Shown: positions 34,375 to 43,802 of the stretch, piece by piece | Position numbering within the stretch: the first letter of the stretch is position 1 | Layout of the letters: every line of letters starts with the position of its first letter | Assembly (NCBI RefSeq): GCF_019428685.1 | Contig: NZ_CP080095.1 | Location: 4,340,001 to 4,404,000 of the forward strand | DNA length: 64,000 nt | Direction: 5' to 3' | Source: Paraburkholderia edwinii | GTDB taxonomy: Bacteria; Pseudomonadota; Gammaproteobacteria; Burkholderiales; Burkholderiaceae | Program-made: the position numbers and the translations under genes | Notes under the pieces: generated by a model | Seen by the model: the letters and a program-made list of their open reading frames with translations, nothing else | Databases searched by the model: none | Told to the model about the DNA's origin: nothing

Positions 34375-34938
34375 ATGTTCGGCGATATCGCCCGTTTTCT
34401 GCTCAATACGATCTTCACGCTGTTCGGGGCCGCACTGCTGCTACGCGCCTGGCTGCTATTCGTCAAAATGCAGCCGTACAACCCGGTGTCGAGCGCCGTG
34501 TTTCAGGTAACCAACTGGCTCGTATTGCCGCTGCGCAAGATCTTGCCGAACGCGCGTCTCATCGACTGGGCAAGCATTGTCGCCACGCTGATCACGGCGA
34601 TTGTCTACGTCGTGCTGATGGTGGTGATCGTCGGCGTGGATCCGATTGCGTTGATGCCGTCGCTGCTGATCGTCGCGGTGCTGACCGTCGTCAAATGGGC
34701 GCTTAACCTGCTGATCTGGCTGACCATCCTGATGGCGCTGCTGTCGTGGCTGAACCCGCGCTCGCCGGCGATGCCGATTCTCTTTCAGCTGACCGCGCCG
34801 TTTCTCGATCCGCTGCGCAAGATCATCCCGCGCCTGGGTGGCATCGATCTGTCGCCGATCCTGCTGTTCGTGATCGTGCAGGTGCTGCTGATGGTGGTGA
34901 CGCGGGCCGCGGTGTCGTTGACGTTGTTTGGGATCTGA
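34375..34938 (+). CDS. yggT: YggT-family integral membrane protein
   Basis: The 187-residue protein carries two copies of the YGGT unit: LFVKMQPYNPVSSAVFQVTNWLVLPLRKILP in the first half and LSWLNPRSPAMPILFQLTAPFLDPLRKIIP in the second. Each is preceded and followed by hydrophobic helices (about four to five in total). YggT proteins are inner-membrane proteins linked to osmotic or cation stress, and often lie beside proC or yggS, which are not seen here. A strong GGAAAGGA ribosome site precedes the ATG. Confidence 0.9.
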   Translation: MFGDIARFLLNTIFTLFGAALLLRAWLLFVKMQPYNPVSSAVFQVTNWLVLPLRKILPNARLIDWASIVATLITAIVYVVLMVVIVGVDPIALMPSLLIVAVLTVVKWALNLLIWLTILMALLSWLNPRSPAMPILFQLTAPFLDPLRKIIPRLGGIDLSPILLFVIVQVLLMVVTRAAVSLTLFGI

Positions 34939-35078
34939 TTGCGGGTGGGGTGACGTTCGCCTGGATTGGGTTGACCACGCCACCACCGCTTTCGCTCTCT
35001 ACCTGTAACGCGCGGCGGCCACCCGGCTGCCGCACAGTTTGCCTAAATCGCTCGAATCCGCGTAAAATGGCGCGCTCC

Positions 35079-35153
35079 GCGGGCGTCGTATAATGGCTAT
35101 TACCCTAGCTTCCCAAGCTAGAGACGTGGGTTCGATTCCCATCGCCCGCTCCA
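35079..35153 (+). tRNA. tRNA-Gly (anticodon CCC)
   Basis: The cloverleaf is complete. Acceptor GCGGGCG pairs with CGCCCGC, anticodon stem CTAGC/GCTAG with loop TTCCCAA (anticodon CCC at 35112-35114), and the T arm GTGGGTTCGATTCCCAT. CCA is encoded at the end. It reads GGG codons. Confidence 0.97.
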
Positions 35154-35358
35154 CTGCCGCGTTCGTGGCGTGGCACATCGCGCCGGTCGCGCAAGTTAGC
35201 TGTGCAGTCTCGCCAGCAATCAGAACAGCGGGCCGATCGCGGTCCCGGCGTTGGTCTGCCACAGCGCTCGCAGCGGCAAACCGACGGCGCGCTCGACGCA
35301 CATTCCAATACAGATTCACGATTAAAGGTGCGCGCTACCCGCCTCGCACCCACTGACG

Positions 35359-36222
35359 ATGATCCACGACCCGAACGAAACCGACTTGCCGCACGACTCT
35401 TCTTCCTCGTCCGCGAGTCCGTCCGCAGATCCGTCCTCTAATGACAGCCGTGTCGGCGAGACTGCGCAAGACGCAACACAGGCGTCCCACAGCGCGGGAG
35501 CGGCGAACGACGAACAGCAGCAAGCGGCATCTCCAGATGCCCTGCACATGCGCCGCATCCGCAGCTTCGTCACGCGTGCGGGCCGCGTGTCGACGGGCCA
35601 GCGCCGCGCGCTCGACGAGCTCGGTCCGCGCTTCCTGCTGCCCTACGCGGAGCAGCAGCCCGACTGGAACGCCGTATTTGGCCGTGAGGCGCCGCGCGTG
35701 CTCGAGATCGGCTTCGGCATGGGTGCCACGACAGCCGAGATCGCGGCGCGCCGTCCGGACGACGATTTTCTCGGCGTCGAAGTCCATGAACCCGGTGTAG
35801 GCGCACTGCTAAAGCTGATCGACGAACAGAATCTGTCAAACATCCGCATCGTTCAGCACGACGCGGTCGAAGTGCTCGAGCAGATGATCGCGCCTGCGAG
35901 TCTCGATGGCGTGCACATTTTCTTTCCCGACCCATGGCACAAGGCGCGTCATCACAAGCGCCGGTTGATCCAGCCGAAGTTCGTCGCGCTGCTTGTGTCG
36001 CGCCTGAAGCCGGGCGCGTATCTGCACTGCGCAACCGACTGGCAGAATTACGCCGAACAGATGCTCGAGGTACTCGGCGCGGAACCGGCACTCGAAAACA
36101 CGGCGGAAAACTACGCGCCGCGCCCTGACTATCGCCCGGTCACGAAGTTCGAGCGGCGCGGCCTGCGCCTCGGGCACGGCGTATGGGATCTGATCTTCAA
36201 GCGCCGTGCGACCGCTAGCTAA
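35359..36222 (+). CDS. trmB: tRNA (guanine-N7-)-methyltransferase
   Basis: The Rossmann-like methyltransferase forms m7G46 in tRNAs. The SAM loop reads [20 protein letters not shown], and the diagnostic TrmB motif [17 protein letters not shown] follows, with [12 protein letters not shown] late. The protein is 287 residues because of an N-terminal extension of about 60 residues rich in Ser, Asp and Ala, probably disordered and common in Burkholderia. Translation might instead begin later, since the catalytic domain starts only near [12 protein letters not shown]. It lies 205 nt behind a tRNA gene. Confidence 0.93.
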   Translation: MIHDPNETDLPHDSSSSSASPSADPSSNDSRVGETAQDATQASHSAGAANDEQQQAASPDALHMRRIRSFVTRAGRVSTGQRRALDELGPRFLLPYAEQQPDWNAVFGREAPRVLEIGFGMGATTAEIAARRPDDDFLGVEVHEPGVGALLKLIDEQNLSNIRIVQHDAVEVLEQMIAPASLDGVHIFFPDPWHKARHHKRRLIQPKFVALLVSRLKPGAYLHCATDWQNYAEQMLEVLGAEPALENTAENYAPRPDYRPVTKFERRGLRLGHGVWDLIFKRRATAS

Positions 36223-36239
36223 GCGACGGCAAGGCTGAA

Positions 36240-37076
36240 TCAGTCGGCCCAGCTCAGCCCGCCGCTATACCCGACCACCAGCACCAGCAGGCCGAAGCCG
36301 ATCCGGTACCACGCGAACGCAGTGAAGTCGTGCGTCGCGACATAGCGCAGCAACCAGCGTACGCAGGCGAATGCGCTGATAAACGCGGCGACGAAGCCGA
36401 CCGCGAACATCCCCAGCGCGTCCGCCGACAGCGCATGCCAATCCTTGTAGACCTCGTAGAAGGTCGCGCCGAACATGATTGGAATCGCGAGGAAAAACGA
36501 GAATTCGGTCGCGACGCGCCGGTCGAGCCCGAACAGCATGCCGCCGATAATCGTCGAACCGGAGCGTGACATGCCCGGAATCAGCGCGAAGCATTGCGCG
36601 AGGCCGACTTTCAGCGCGTCGACCGGGCGCAGGTCGTCGATCGAATGAATGCGGGCCTGCACGCCGTTGCCGTTGCGCTGGCGCGATTCGACCCAAAGAA
36701 TGATGATGCCGCCGATCGCCAGCGCGAGCGCAACCGGCACCGGCGCGAACAGCACCGCCTTGATCGCCTTCTCGAATAACAGCCCGAGCGCGATCGCGGG
36801 AATCGTCGCGATGATCACGTTGAATGCGAAGCGCCGTGCATCGGCCCGCACCGGCAGGCCCACCACGACATTGACAATGCGCTGCCGGAATTCCCAGCAC
36901 ACGGCGAGAATCGCGCCGAGCTGAATGACGACGTCGAAGGTTTTCGCCTGCGGCGCGTTGAATTTGAGCAGATGCCCGGCAATGATCAGATGTCCGGTGC
37001 TCGACACCGGCAAAAACTCCGTCAAGCCTTCGACGACGCCGAGAATCAGCGCCTTGCAGGTGAGAATCCAGTCCAT
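36240..37076 (-). CDS. uppP: Undecaprenyl-diphosphatase (UppP/BacA)
   Basis: The 278-residue polytopic inner-membrane enzyme recycles the lipid carrier for peptidoglycan. The active-site motifs are present: [20 protein letters not shown] near the N terminus (two Glu and Ser-Ser-Thr) and [15 protein letters not shown] in the second half with the essential Arg. It has about eight helices. Overexpression of such genes gives bacitracin resistance. It converges on trmB with 17 nt between the ends. Confidence 0.96.
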   Translation of the reverse strand: MDWILTCKALILGVVEGLTEFLPVSSTGHLIIAGHLLKFNAPQAKTFDVVIQLGAILAVCWEFRQRIVNVVVGLPVRADARRFAFNVIIATIPAIALGLLFEKAIKAVLFAPVPVALALAIGGIIILWVESRQRNGNGVQARIHSIDDLRPVDALKVGLAQCFALIPGMSRSGSTIIGGMLFGLDRRVATEFSFFLAIPIMFGATFYEVYKDWHALSADALGMFAVGFVAAFISAFACVRWLLRYVATHDFTAFAWYRIGFGLLVLVVGYSGGLSWAD

Positions 37077-37161
37077 CGGCGACCCTTGTTGCTGTTAATT
37101 TCCATTGAGCGCATCGGGTCGCCTGCGCATGGCAGATGCGGCCCTTCCGGCCGCGCGAGCG

Positions 37162-37746
37162 TCACCTTTCGACGACCTGCACGCGTATGCCGTTTGTAAG
37201 GACCGTGATTGTACCGGGTTCGTACGAGACACCGGCAAATTGCAGCTGCTCGGGCTTGAACGTGTACACCGGATAGTTGGCGAGCAGCTGGGTTGCAAGC
37301 AGCCCGGCCGCCGCGCTGATCTGCTGCGCGTAGGCCTGGGCATCGCCGCTCACGCTGACGTTGTCGACGCTCGGCTGCCTCAGCACGACCGAACGGCTCG
37401 TGGCGTCGTACTCGAGCGCGCTCGACAGCGTGAACACACCGCTCACCGGTTGCGCGAGAAACGGGCTCGTGAAACGTGCATCGAGCCGCACCGACACGCG
37501 ATTGGTATCGGGCAGCAGGCCGACCACCGGGTTGCCCAGCGCGACGTCGAACACCTGCGAAACGGTCCGTTGATACGGAAACTTGCGCTGCACCGCGTCC
37601 TGCACCTGCTGTTGCGAGAATGTGTAGTGGTCCGGAATGAACGGAAAAATCGATGCCGCGCACGCGGACAGCGACAGCACGGCGGCCCCGGTCGCGACAG
37701 ACGCGCACAGGAAGCGGCGCCTGGCCGGCGCAGCGGGTTGGGTCAT
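37162..37746 (-). CDS. DUF1439-type lipoprotein
   Basis: The 194-residue protein starts at [13 protein letters not shown] (GAGGAGAA upstream). A twin-Arg-containing lipoprotein signal with cleavage before Cys in [10 protein letters not shown] is followed by a domain seen in YceB-like DUF1439 lipoproteins: [46 protein letters not shown]. It is presumably anchored in the outer or inner membrane facing the periplasm; the function is unknown. Its start overlaps the stop of the upstream YkgJ-type gene by 4 nt. Confidence 0.83.
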   Translation of the reverse strand: MTQPAAPARRRFLCASVATGAAVLSLSACAASIFPFIPDHYTFSQQQVQDAVQRKFPYQRTVSQVFDVALGNPVVGLLPDTNRVSVRLDARFTSPFLAQPVSGVFTLSSALEYDATSRSVVLRQPSVDNVSVSGDAQAYAQQISAAAGLLATQLLANYPVYTFKPEQLQFAGVSYEPGTITVLTNGIRVQVVER

Positions 37747-38096
37747 TCTTGTTCTCCTCGCGGGGTCGCGGTAGGTGTCCTGGTCTTGGCAAGCGTGGTG
37801 GATGGCCGCGTATCGTTCTCGAGCCGCGCGAGCCAGACAAGCGCTTCGGTGCGCGACGCGCCGCACATTTCGGCCTGCGGCTGCAACCCCGAACAGCAGG
37901 CCGGCCGCTCGGGCTTGCCGAAAATCGCGCACCGTAGATCGTCGCCGAGTTGCACGCAACGCACACCGGCCGGCTTGCCATTTGGCATGCCCGGTATCGG
38001 GCTCGAAATGGACGGCGCGATACAGCACGCGCCGCAACCGGGGCGGCACGCGTGATCGGTCACATCGGCTGCTTCTAACAAGACATCGAGCGTCAC
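37743..38096 (-). CDS. YkgJ-family cysteine-cluster protein
   Basis: The 117-residue cytoplasmic protein has the zinc- or iron-binding cysteine cluster of the YkgJ/UPF0153 family: [34 protein letters not shown] and [16 protein letters not shown]. The N-terminal half is well conserved and the C-terminal tail is variable. The role is unknown. It is translationally coupled (ATGA) to the DUF1439 lipoprotein gene. Confidence 0.88.
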   Translation of the reverse strand: MTLDVLLEAADVTDHACRPGCGACCIAPSISSPIPGMPNGKPAGVRCVQLGDDLRCAIFGKPERPACCSGLQPQAEMCGASRTEALVWLARLENDTRPSTTLAKTRTPTATPRGEQE

Positions 38097-38198
38097 TGCA
38101 CTGTTCCTGATACTTCAATCAAATCTGCATGGGCACGCGCCACTCAACAATCGACGCGCGCGCCGGACCCCGCATTGTGCCATTGCGCCGCATGCGAC

Positions 38199-38342
38199 CT
38201 AAGCCTCGGCGTGCAGGATTTCGATCCGGTCGTGCAGCGGGCGATCAATCGCATCCGGCCGCTCGAGATGATGCAGTCCGTGATGGACGCGGCGCGCGCC
38301 GACGGCTTTCATTCGATTAGCGTCGACCTGATTGACGGCTTC
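38199..38342 (+). pseudogene. hemN: Fragment of oxygen-independent coproporphyrinogen III oxidase (hemN)
   Basis: About 48 codons read LSLGVQDFDPVVQRAINRIR and continue through MDAARADGFHSISVDLID. This matches the central radical-SAM barrel of HemN, which normally continues DLIYGLP. Sequence on both sides is unrelated and there is no start or CxxxCxxC motif. It is a remnant lying 147 nt before tRNA-Leu, so the locus has been rearranged there. An intact hemN is expected elsewhere. Confidence 0.75.
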
Positions 38343-38488
38343 CTTTGCAACGACAGGCTGCGGCAAGGCCGTCGTGAGCGTGGCGGGACGGACGCCCAGC
38401 TTGCCCGCCGTGACGTTTTCAGCGATAATCAGCGTCTTCACTGCGCGCGGTTTCGTCTATTCGAAACGTTCTTTGCGCCGCACGGCCT

Positions 38489-38573
38489 GCCCAGGTGGTG
38501 AAACAGGTAGACGCAGGGGACTCAAAATCCCCCGCCGCAAGGCGTGCCGGTTCGAGTCCGGCCCTGGGCACCA
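38489..38573 (+). tRNA. tRNA-Leu (anticodon CAA)
   Basis: The 85-nt molecule has a long variable arm. Acceptor GCCCAGG pairs with CCTGGGC; anticodon stem GGGGA/TCCCC encloses loop CTCAAAA (anticodon CAA, 38523-38525); T arm GCCGGTTCGAGTCCGGC; encoded CCA. It reads UUG. Confidence 0.97.
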
Positions 38574-38755
38574 GTTCTCCAAGTCCCTCCCGAATCTCTC
38601 CCCCAAGTTTCTCCCGATTCCCCCGGCCGATCGGGATATACGCGAACAGAACACTTCGCGCATCTCCTTTCGCGTCAGCGTAAAAACTTTGCGTAAGCGC
38701 GAAGCGAACTAAGCCCGCGACCGAGCCCGCACACCGTGCGCACGGGCTTCACAAA

Positions 38756-40135
38756 TCAAACCGCAACCGACGCCCTCCGCCCCTTGAGCCTATAACCCAC
38801 CCACATCACAAGAAGCCACACCGGCACAAGCATCACCGACACGTTCAAACCCGGCGTCATCGCAAGAATGACCATCACCATCGCCATGAACGCGAGGCAA
38901 ATCCAGTTGCTGACCGGAAACCACAGTGACCGGAACACAAGCGTCTGCCCTTCTTCGAGCATCGCCTTGCGCGTTTTCAGATGCGTGAGACTGATCAACG
39001 CCCAGTTCAGCACGAGCGCGGCCACCACAAGCGCCATCAACACATCGAGCGCCTTCGCCGGAATCAGATAGTTGACGATCACGCATGAAAACGCGGCGGC
39101 CGCCGAGACGCCGATCGCCATATACGGCACACCGCGCGCATCGACCTTGAGCAGCGCGCGCGGCGCATTGCCCTGCTCCGCGAGACCGTAGAGCATGCGG
39201 CTATTCGCATACACGCAGCTGTTGTAAACCGAAAGCGCCGCGGTCAGCACAACGACGTTAAGCGCATTCGCAGTCAGGCTCGATCCAATCTGTGAAAAGA
39301 TCATCACGAACGGACTGCCGCCCGCGGCGACCTGACTCCAGGGGTACAGCGAAAGCAGTACCGCAAGCGAGCAGATATAGAAAATCAGAATGCGATGGAT
39401 CACCTGGTTGACGGCCTTCGGGATGCTCCTTTGCGGTTCCGCCGCTTCCGCCGCCGTGATGCCGATCAGTTCGAGTCCGCCGAACGAAAACATGATCACC
39501 GCGAGCGTCATGAAGAGCCCGTGAAAACCGTGCGGAAAAAATCCGCCGTCGCGCCACAAGTTCGTCACCGATGCCTGCGGCCCACCCTCGCCGCTCAGCA
39601 GCAGATAGCCGCCGAACACGATCATGCCGATCACCGCGGCCACCTTGACGATCGCGAACCAGAATTCGGTTTCGCCATAAGCCTTCACGTTCGCGAGATT
39701 GATCGCATTGATCGCGACAAAGCACACGAGCGCCGATAGCCATGCCGGCACTTCGGGCCACCAGAAATGCACGTAATGGCCGACCGCCGTCAGTTCCGCC
39801 ATGCTCACGAGCACATACAGCACCCAGTAGTTCCAGCCCGACAGAAAGCCCGGAAAATCGCCCCAATACTTATATGCAAAATGGCTGAATGAGCCGGCCA
39901 CCGGTTCCTGCGCGACCATCTCGCCGAGTTGGCGCATGATCAGAAACGCAATGAATCCGCCGATTGCGTAGCCGAGAATCATCGACGGTCCGGCTGCCTG
40001 CAGCACGCTCGACGAACCGAGAAAGAGCCCAGTGCCGATGGCGCCGCCCAGCGCGATCAGCTGGATGTGCCGGTTTTTCAAGCCGCGCTGGAGGCCGTCG
40101 TGATGAGGTGAACTATGCAAGATGCCTCGCTCCAT
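38756..40135 (-). CDS. Amino-acid permease, AroP/PheP/ProY type (APC superfamily)
   Basis: This is a 459-residue carrier with twelve helices. The diagnostic start RGLKNRHIQLIALGGAIGTGLFLGSSSVLQAAGPSMIL, with the GAIGTGLF unwound-helix substrate site, is that of the amino acid transporter family (AAT). LIGITAAEAAEPQRSIPKAVNQVIHRI is the next conserved block. Members import aromatic amino acids, proline, histidine or lysine with protons; the cargo is not determinable here. It lies alone, transcribed toward tRNA-Leu. Confidence 0.9.
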   Translation of the reverse strand: MERGILHSSPHHDGLQRGLKNRHIQLIALGGAIGTGLFLGSSSVLQAAGPSMILGYAIGGFIAFLIMRQLGEMVAQEPVAGSFSHFAYKYWGDFPGFLSGWNYWVLYVLVSMAELTAVGHYVHFWWPEVPAWLSALVCFVAINAINLANVKAYGETEFWFAIVKVAAVIGMIVFGGYLLLSGEGGPQASVTNLWRDGGFFPHGFHGLFMTLAVIMFSFGGLELIGITAAEAAEPQRSIPKAVNQVIHRILIFYICSLAVLLSLYPWSQVAAGGSPFVMIFSQIGSSLTANALNVVVLTAALSVYNSCVYANSRMLYGLAEQGNAPRALLKVDARGVPYMAIGVSAAAAFSCVIVNYLIPAKALDVLMALVVAALVLNWALISLTHLKTRKAMLEEGQTLVFRSLWFPVSNWICLAFMAMVMVILAMTPGLNVSVMLVPVWLLVMWVGYRLKGRRASVAV

Positions 40136-40404
40136 TGTGTGGAATCAGATTTCCGCCGAACTTGTGGTTCGCCCGGAAAAAAGGCGCCATTGTAACGTTC
40201 GTGTGGGTTCCTACATGTTAGGGCGCGTATCAGAACCAGACACGAACTAGACCCGAACCAGACCGCGGCCGGACCGGAGCCCGGATCGCGACGCGTTCAT
40301 CGCCGGCCGCGTGACCGACCGCACCGTCTTCGATGCATTAGCGGTTGCTACGCATACGCCGGTTAGGTATGTTGCCGTAATCCCGGTCCGGAAAAGGATG
40401 CAAC

Positions 40405-41211
40405 ATGTCGACGAAACGTCTGCTTTGTGCCGTCTTACTGTGCTTGTCGACGGCCGCCGCGATCGTGCAAAGCGCCCACGCGCAAACGGCGGCATCGGCT
40501 GAGCGGTCAACCGACGGGCCCGTGCGCAATATCGTGCTGGTGCACGGCGCGTTCGTCGACGGCTCGAGCTGGAACGGCGTCATCGCGCGCCTGCAGAAGA
40601 AGGGTTATCACGTCAGCTCCGTGCAAAACCCGCTGACGTCGCTGGCCGACGATGTCGCCGCGACGCAACGCGTGCTCGCGCAACAGGACGGACCGACCTT
40701 GCTCGTCGGTCATTCATGGGGCGGCGAAGTGATCACCGAAGCAGGCGCGGACGACCCGAAAGTGGTCGGCCTCGTCTACGTCTCGGCGATTGCGCCCGAC
40801 GTCGGCGAATCGCCGATGGACATCCTGAAGCGCGGCCCGAAAATGCCCGCCGGCGACAGCATGATTCGCGACGAAAACGGCTTTCTGTGGCTCGATCGGG
40901 ACGAGTATCGCGCGAGCATCGCGGCAGACGTGCCGCAAAACCTGACGCGTGTCCTGGCCGCCGCGCAGCAGCCGATCGCGTCGGCCGCGTTCGACGAAAA
41001 AGTCGATAAGGCAGCGTGGAAAACACGGCCTTCGTGGTACATCGTGACGACCAGGGACCGCGCGGTATCGCCCGATGTCCAGCGGTCGATGGCGAAACGT
41101 ATCGGTGCGACGATCGTCGAGATTCCGTCGAGCCATCTCGTCACGGTCGCGCACGCCGGCGCGACCGCGGATGTAATCGACAAGGCCGCGCGCGCGATCA
41201 GCAAGCAGTAG
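40405..41211 (+). CDS. Secreted alpha/beta-fold hydrolase
   Basis: A signal peptide (LLCAVLLCLSTAAAIVQSAHA) precedes an alpha/beta-hydrolase. The oxyanion loop is IVLVHGAFVDGSSWNGVI, the nucleophile elbow LLVGHSWGGEVITEAG (Ser) and the late histidine SSHLVTVAHAG. The 268-residue protein belongs to the widespread salicylate-esterase-like/DltE-like group of periplasmic esterases in proteobacteria, without a known substrate. AAAAGGATG lies upstream of the ATG. The gene stands alone. Confidence 0.85.
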   Translation: MSTKRLLCAVLLCLSTAAAIVQSAHAQTAASAERSTDGPVRNIVLVHGAFVDGSSWNGVIARLQKKGYHVSSVQNPLTSLADDVAATQRVLAQQDGPTLLVGHSWGGEVITEAGADDPKVVGLVYVSAIAPDVGESPMDILKRGPKMPAGDSMIRDENGFLWLDRDEYRASIAADVPQNLTRVLAAAQQPIASAAFDEKVDKAAWKTRPSWYIVTTRDRAVSPDVQRSMAKRIGATIVEIPSSHLVTVAHAGATADVIDKAARAISKQ

Positions 41212-41376
41212 TCGCGGCGCGATCGCGCTCCGACCGCGCGGTTGCCGGATCGGATCATGCGAGCCGCTGAAATGCCGCGGGCAAGCGCGCCCGCGCGCCA
41301 TGCATGGTTAAAATGCACGCTTTCGCCGCGCAACGTGCGCGCCGGTGCGGCTCCGCACACCGTCCATCACCGGGTC

Positions 41377-42081
41377 ATGGATCTCGAAAGCATTCTTTTC
41401 TCGCAGGGCTTCGGCTCGCGCCGGCAATGTCGCGCGCTGATCGCGGACGGCCGCTTCGCAGTCGAAGACGCCGTACTCACCGACCCCGACACGGACGTCG
41501 ATGTCGACGGTCTCATGTTCAACGTCGACGGCATCGCGTGGCCCTATCGCGAGTTCGCTTACCTCGTGTTGAACAAGCCAGCCGGCTACGAGTGTTCACG
41601 CGAGCCGCAACATCATCTGAGCGTGTTCAGTCTGTTGCCTCCGCAGTTCGCCACGCGCGGCGTGCAAAGCGTCGGCCGCCTCGATCAGGACACCACCGGC
41701 TTGCTGCTGCTATCGGACGACGGCAAGTTCGTCCACGCCTTCACCTCGCCGAAACGAAAAGTGCCGAAGGTTTACGTCGTCACGACACGCCATCCGCTCG
41801 ACGATCTACAACTCGACGCGTTGCGCGGCGGCGTGCTGTTACACGGCGAGACCCGACCGATCGCGGCGGTGGCGGCACACGCGCGCGACACGCACGCGCT
41901 CGAGCTGACAGTGCTCGAAGGCAAATACCATCAGGTCAAGCGCATGGTGGCGGCGGCGGGCAATCGCGTCGAAGCGTTGCATCGCGAGCGCGTCGGCGGC
42001 TTTGCATTACCTGCGGGTTTGCCCGAGGGTCAGTGGCAATGGCTCGACGACAACGAACTCGCATCGCTGCGCGGTAGCTGA
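41377..42081 (+). CDS. rsuA: Ribosomal small-subunit pseudouridine synthase A
   Basis: Starting at MDLESILFSQ (234 residues), an S4 RNA-binding domain (SQGFGSRRQCRALIADGRFAVE) is followed by the RsuA/RluB/E/F catalytic domain with the Asp nucleophile in SVGRLDQDTTGLLLLSDDG and the late EGKYHQVKRMVAAAGNRV motif. RsuA makes pseudouridine 516 in 16S rRNA. The longer in-frame start at 41242 adds a tail unlike the family. No clear ribosome site precedes 41377. Confidence 0.9.
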   Translation: MDLESILFSQGFGSRRQCRALIADGRFAVEDAVLTDPDTDVDVDGLMFNVDGIAWPYREFAYLVLNKPAGYECSREPQHHLSVFSLLPPQFATRGVQSVGRLDQDTTGLLLLSDDGKFVHAFTSPKRKVPKVYVVTTRHPLDDLQLDALRGGVLLHGETRPIAAVAAHARDTHALELTVLEGKYHQVKRMVAAAGNRVEALHRERVGGFALPAGLPEGQWQWLDDNELASLRGS

Positions 42082-42252
42082 ACCGGCGCATGCCGCCGGC
42101 CGCCGTGCGGATCGTGCGTGCGCGGCTACGTTGGACTCCGTACGAAATCACCGCGAAATACTGCAATGGCGCTGCGACGCAGCATGCTCTTGCACGCCCC
42201 GCCTTCTATACTTAGTTCCACAAAGAGAATAGAAAGATGAGGGAGGGGTGCC

Positions 42253-42441
42253 ATGATCCACCACGGCAATTTAGCGATTTCCTACGTGATGATTGGTTTC
42301 GTATGTCTCGCCACGCTAACGTTGATTGGCGTTGTCGTCGCGATGCACGTCCGGCACAAATACGACCCGAACCTCGTCGGCGCATTAGTCGGCGGCTTCT
42401 TGTGTTTTCTGCTTCTCGAGGCGCTGCCGGCGCTAATCTGA
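42253..42441 (+). CDS. Small two-helix membrane protein, 62 residues
   Basis: A strong GAGGGAGGGG precedes ATG 42253. The product has two hydrophobic segments (YVMIGFVCLATLTLIGVVVA and ALVGGFLCFLLLEALPALI) joined by a short basic/charged turn MHVRHKYDPN. No family is recognised. It is probably a genuine inner-membrane protein; the ribosome site and composition support this. Confidence 0.7.
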   Translation: MIHHGNLAISYVMIGFVCLATLTLIGVVVAMHVRHKYDPNLVGALVGGFLCFLLLEALPALI

Positions 42442-42555
42442 AATCACTTTGACGAGCGCGATGCATGGCATCCCATCGCACCGCGCGTCGCGGGCGTCAC
42501 CTTGCGTGACGCCTCGCTCTATTCCCTTCTGTTCCTCACTGACGTCCGTCGATCA

Positions 42556-43635
42556 TCAACGTCCACTCTGTCGCGAACGTTGCTCGCGCATCGAGCGCAA
42601 AAAATCGTCGACGTCCGGATAACGCAAGCGCACCTTCAGCTCGCGCTTGAGCCGCGCGTTCGACAGACGCCGCGATTCGCGCATGAACGACAACATCATC
42701 GGCTCGAGCTGCTGTTCCGCTTCGGCGCGCGACACGCGCGGCGCGCGAGGCAGCCCGTACGAATCCGCAACGCGGTCGAAGTATTCGCCCATCTTCAAGG
42801 TGCTGTCGTCGGACGCGTGAATCACGCGCGACGGCCGGCCATGCGTCGTCATGCGCAGCAGGATCGTGGCGAGATCGTCGGCGTGGATGTGATTCGTGTA
42901 GACATCGTCGGCGTCGACGAGCGCGGGCGTGTGCTTTTCGAGCCGCGCGAGCGGCAAGCGGTTCGCCGCGTAAATGCCCGGAATGCGCGCGATGCATGCG
43001 CTGATCGCGCCGCGCACCGCTGCCCGCCTCAATTGCCGCTCCGCCGATACGCGCCGCTTCGCGCGCGCGTTCTCCGGCGCCACCGCGCGCGTCTCGTCGA
43101 TCAGCGCGCCGCCGCAGTCGCCGTAAACCCCGCTCGTGCTCGCGTAGACGATGCGCGGCGTCACGCGCAGGCGGCGAGCCGGCAATGGCCTGTCGGGTAC
43201 AATATGCGTTTGTGCTGTCATGCGTGGCGCCCAGGCGGCGCGCAGGAACCGCTGCCTGCCGATCGGCGTGTGCGGCGTATGCGAGGCCAGATGTGCGCGC
43301 GCGCCACGAACACGCCGTGCAGCAAGCGTAGCGAGCAACGCGCGTGTGCGGGTGTCGACGTCGCCGGTTTTCGGAGGCGGCGCGAGATGCAACACGGTCG
43401 GCGCAAGTCCGGCAATGCGCGCGAGGCTGCGACGCACGTCGAGGTCGCCGACAAGCGGTATCGCGCCGGCCGCGCGCAGTTCGGCGCAACGCCCGGCATG
43501 GCTCGTCAGCGCGAAGACGCGCGTCGAGTGCTGCAAGTGCTGCAGTTGCCGCAATTGCTGTACGCAGCGCGTTCCGACATCGCCGCATCCGACGATCAGC
43601 ACGCGCGGTCTGCGCAAGGTTCGTGTCGCATTCAT
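42556..43635 (-). CDS. NAD(P)-dependent oxidoreductase/epimerase-like (SDR) protein
   Basis: The 359-residue protein begins with RPRVLIVGCGDVGTRCVQQL, a dinucleotide-binding GxGxxG. It then shows IVYASTSGVYGDCGGALIDE, with the SDR YxxxK-region relatives displaced, and NHIHADDLATILLRM as in nucleoside-diphosphate-sugar epimerases. It is similar to the YeeZ-like group of atypical extended SDRs. ATG 43635 is preferred over 43671. It diverges from the ferredoxin reductase gene. No specific substrate can be assigned. Confidence 0.8.
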   Translation of the reverse strand: MNATRTLRRPRVLIVGCGDVGTRCVQQLRQLQHLQHSTRVFALTSHAGRCAELRAAGAIPLVGDLDVRRSLARIAGLAPTVLHLAPPPKTGDVDTRTRALLATLAARRVRGARAHLASHTPHTPIGRQRFLRAAWAPRMTAQTHIVPDRPLPARRLRVTPRIVYASTSGVYGDCGGALIDETRAVAPENARAKRRVSAERQLRRAAVRGAISACIARIPGIYAANRLPLARLEKHTPALVDADDVYTNHIHADDLATILLRMTTHGRPSRVIHASDDSTLKMGEYFDRVADSYGLPRAPRVSRAEAEQQLEPMMLSFMRESRRLSNARLKRELKVRLRYPDVDDFLRSMREQRSRQSGR

Positions 43636-43802
43636 CGTGCACGCATTGTAGCGGTCAATGGCTGCTTGCATCGGAGCATGAGGCGAGCCTGCCGATGCGC
43701 GCGGCGCAAACGCGGGTCTGCCGCGCGTCGCGCGAGTGTATGAGGCGCTGCCGGCCTGTGGCGGCCGCCAGGACTTACCGACTTTTCGAGTTCGATTGAT
43801 CT

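Noticed and set aside
38199..38441. Minus-strand frame beginning MKTLIIAENVTAGKLGVRPA, reminiscent of electron-transfer flavoprotein starts
   Set aside because: Similarity is limited to a few residues and the frame then runs antisense to the hemN fragment; not enough to call a gene.
38574..38755. TCTCCC-rich stretch and a weak hairpin after tRNA-Leu
   Set aside because: The hairpin (AGCCCG/CGGGCT) lacks a T tract in either direction, and the pyrimidine repeats are irregular.
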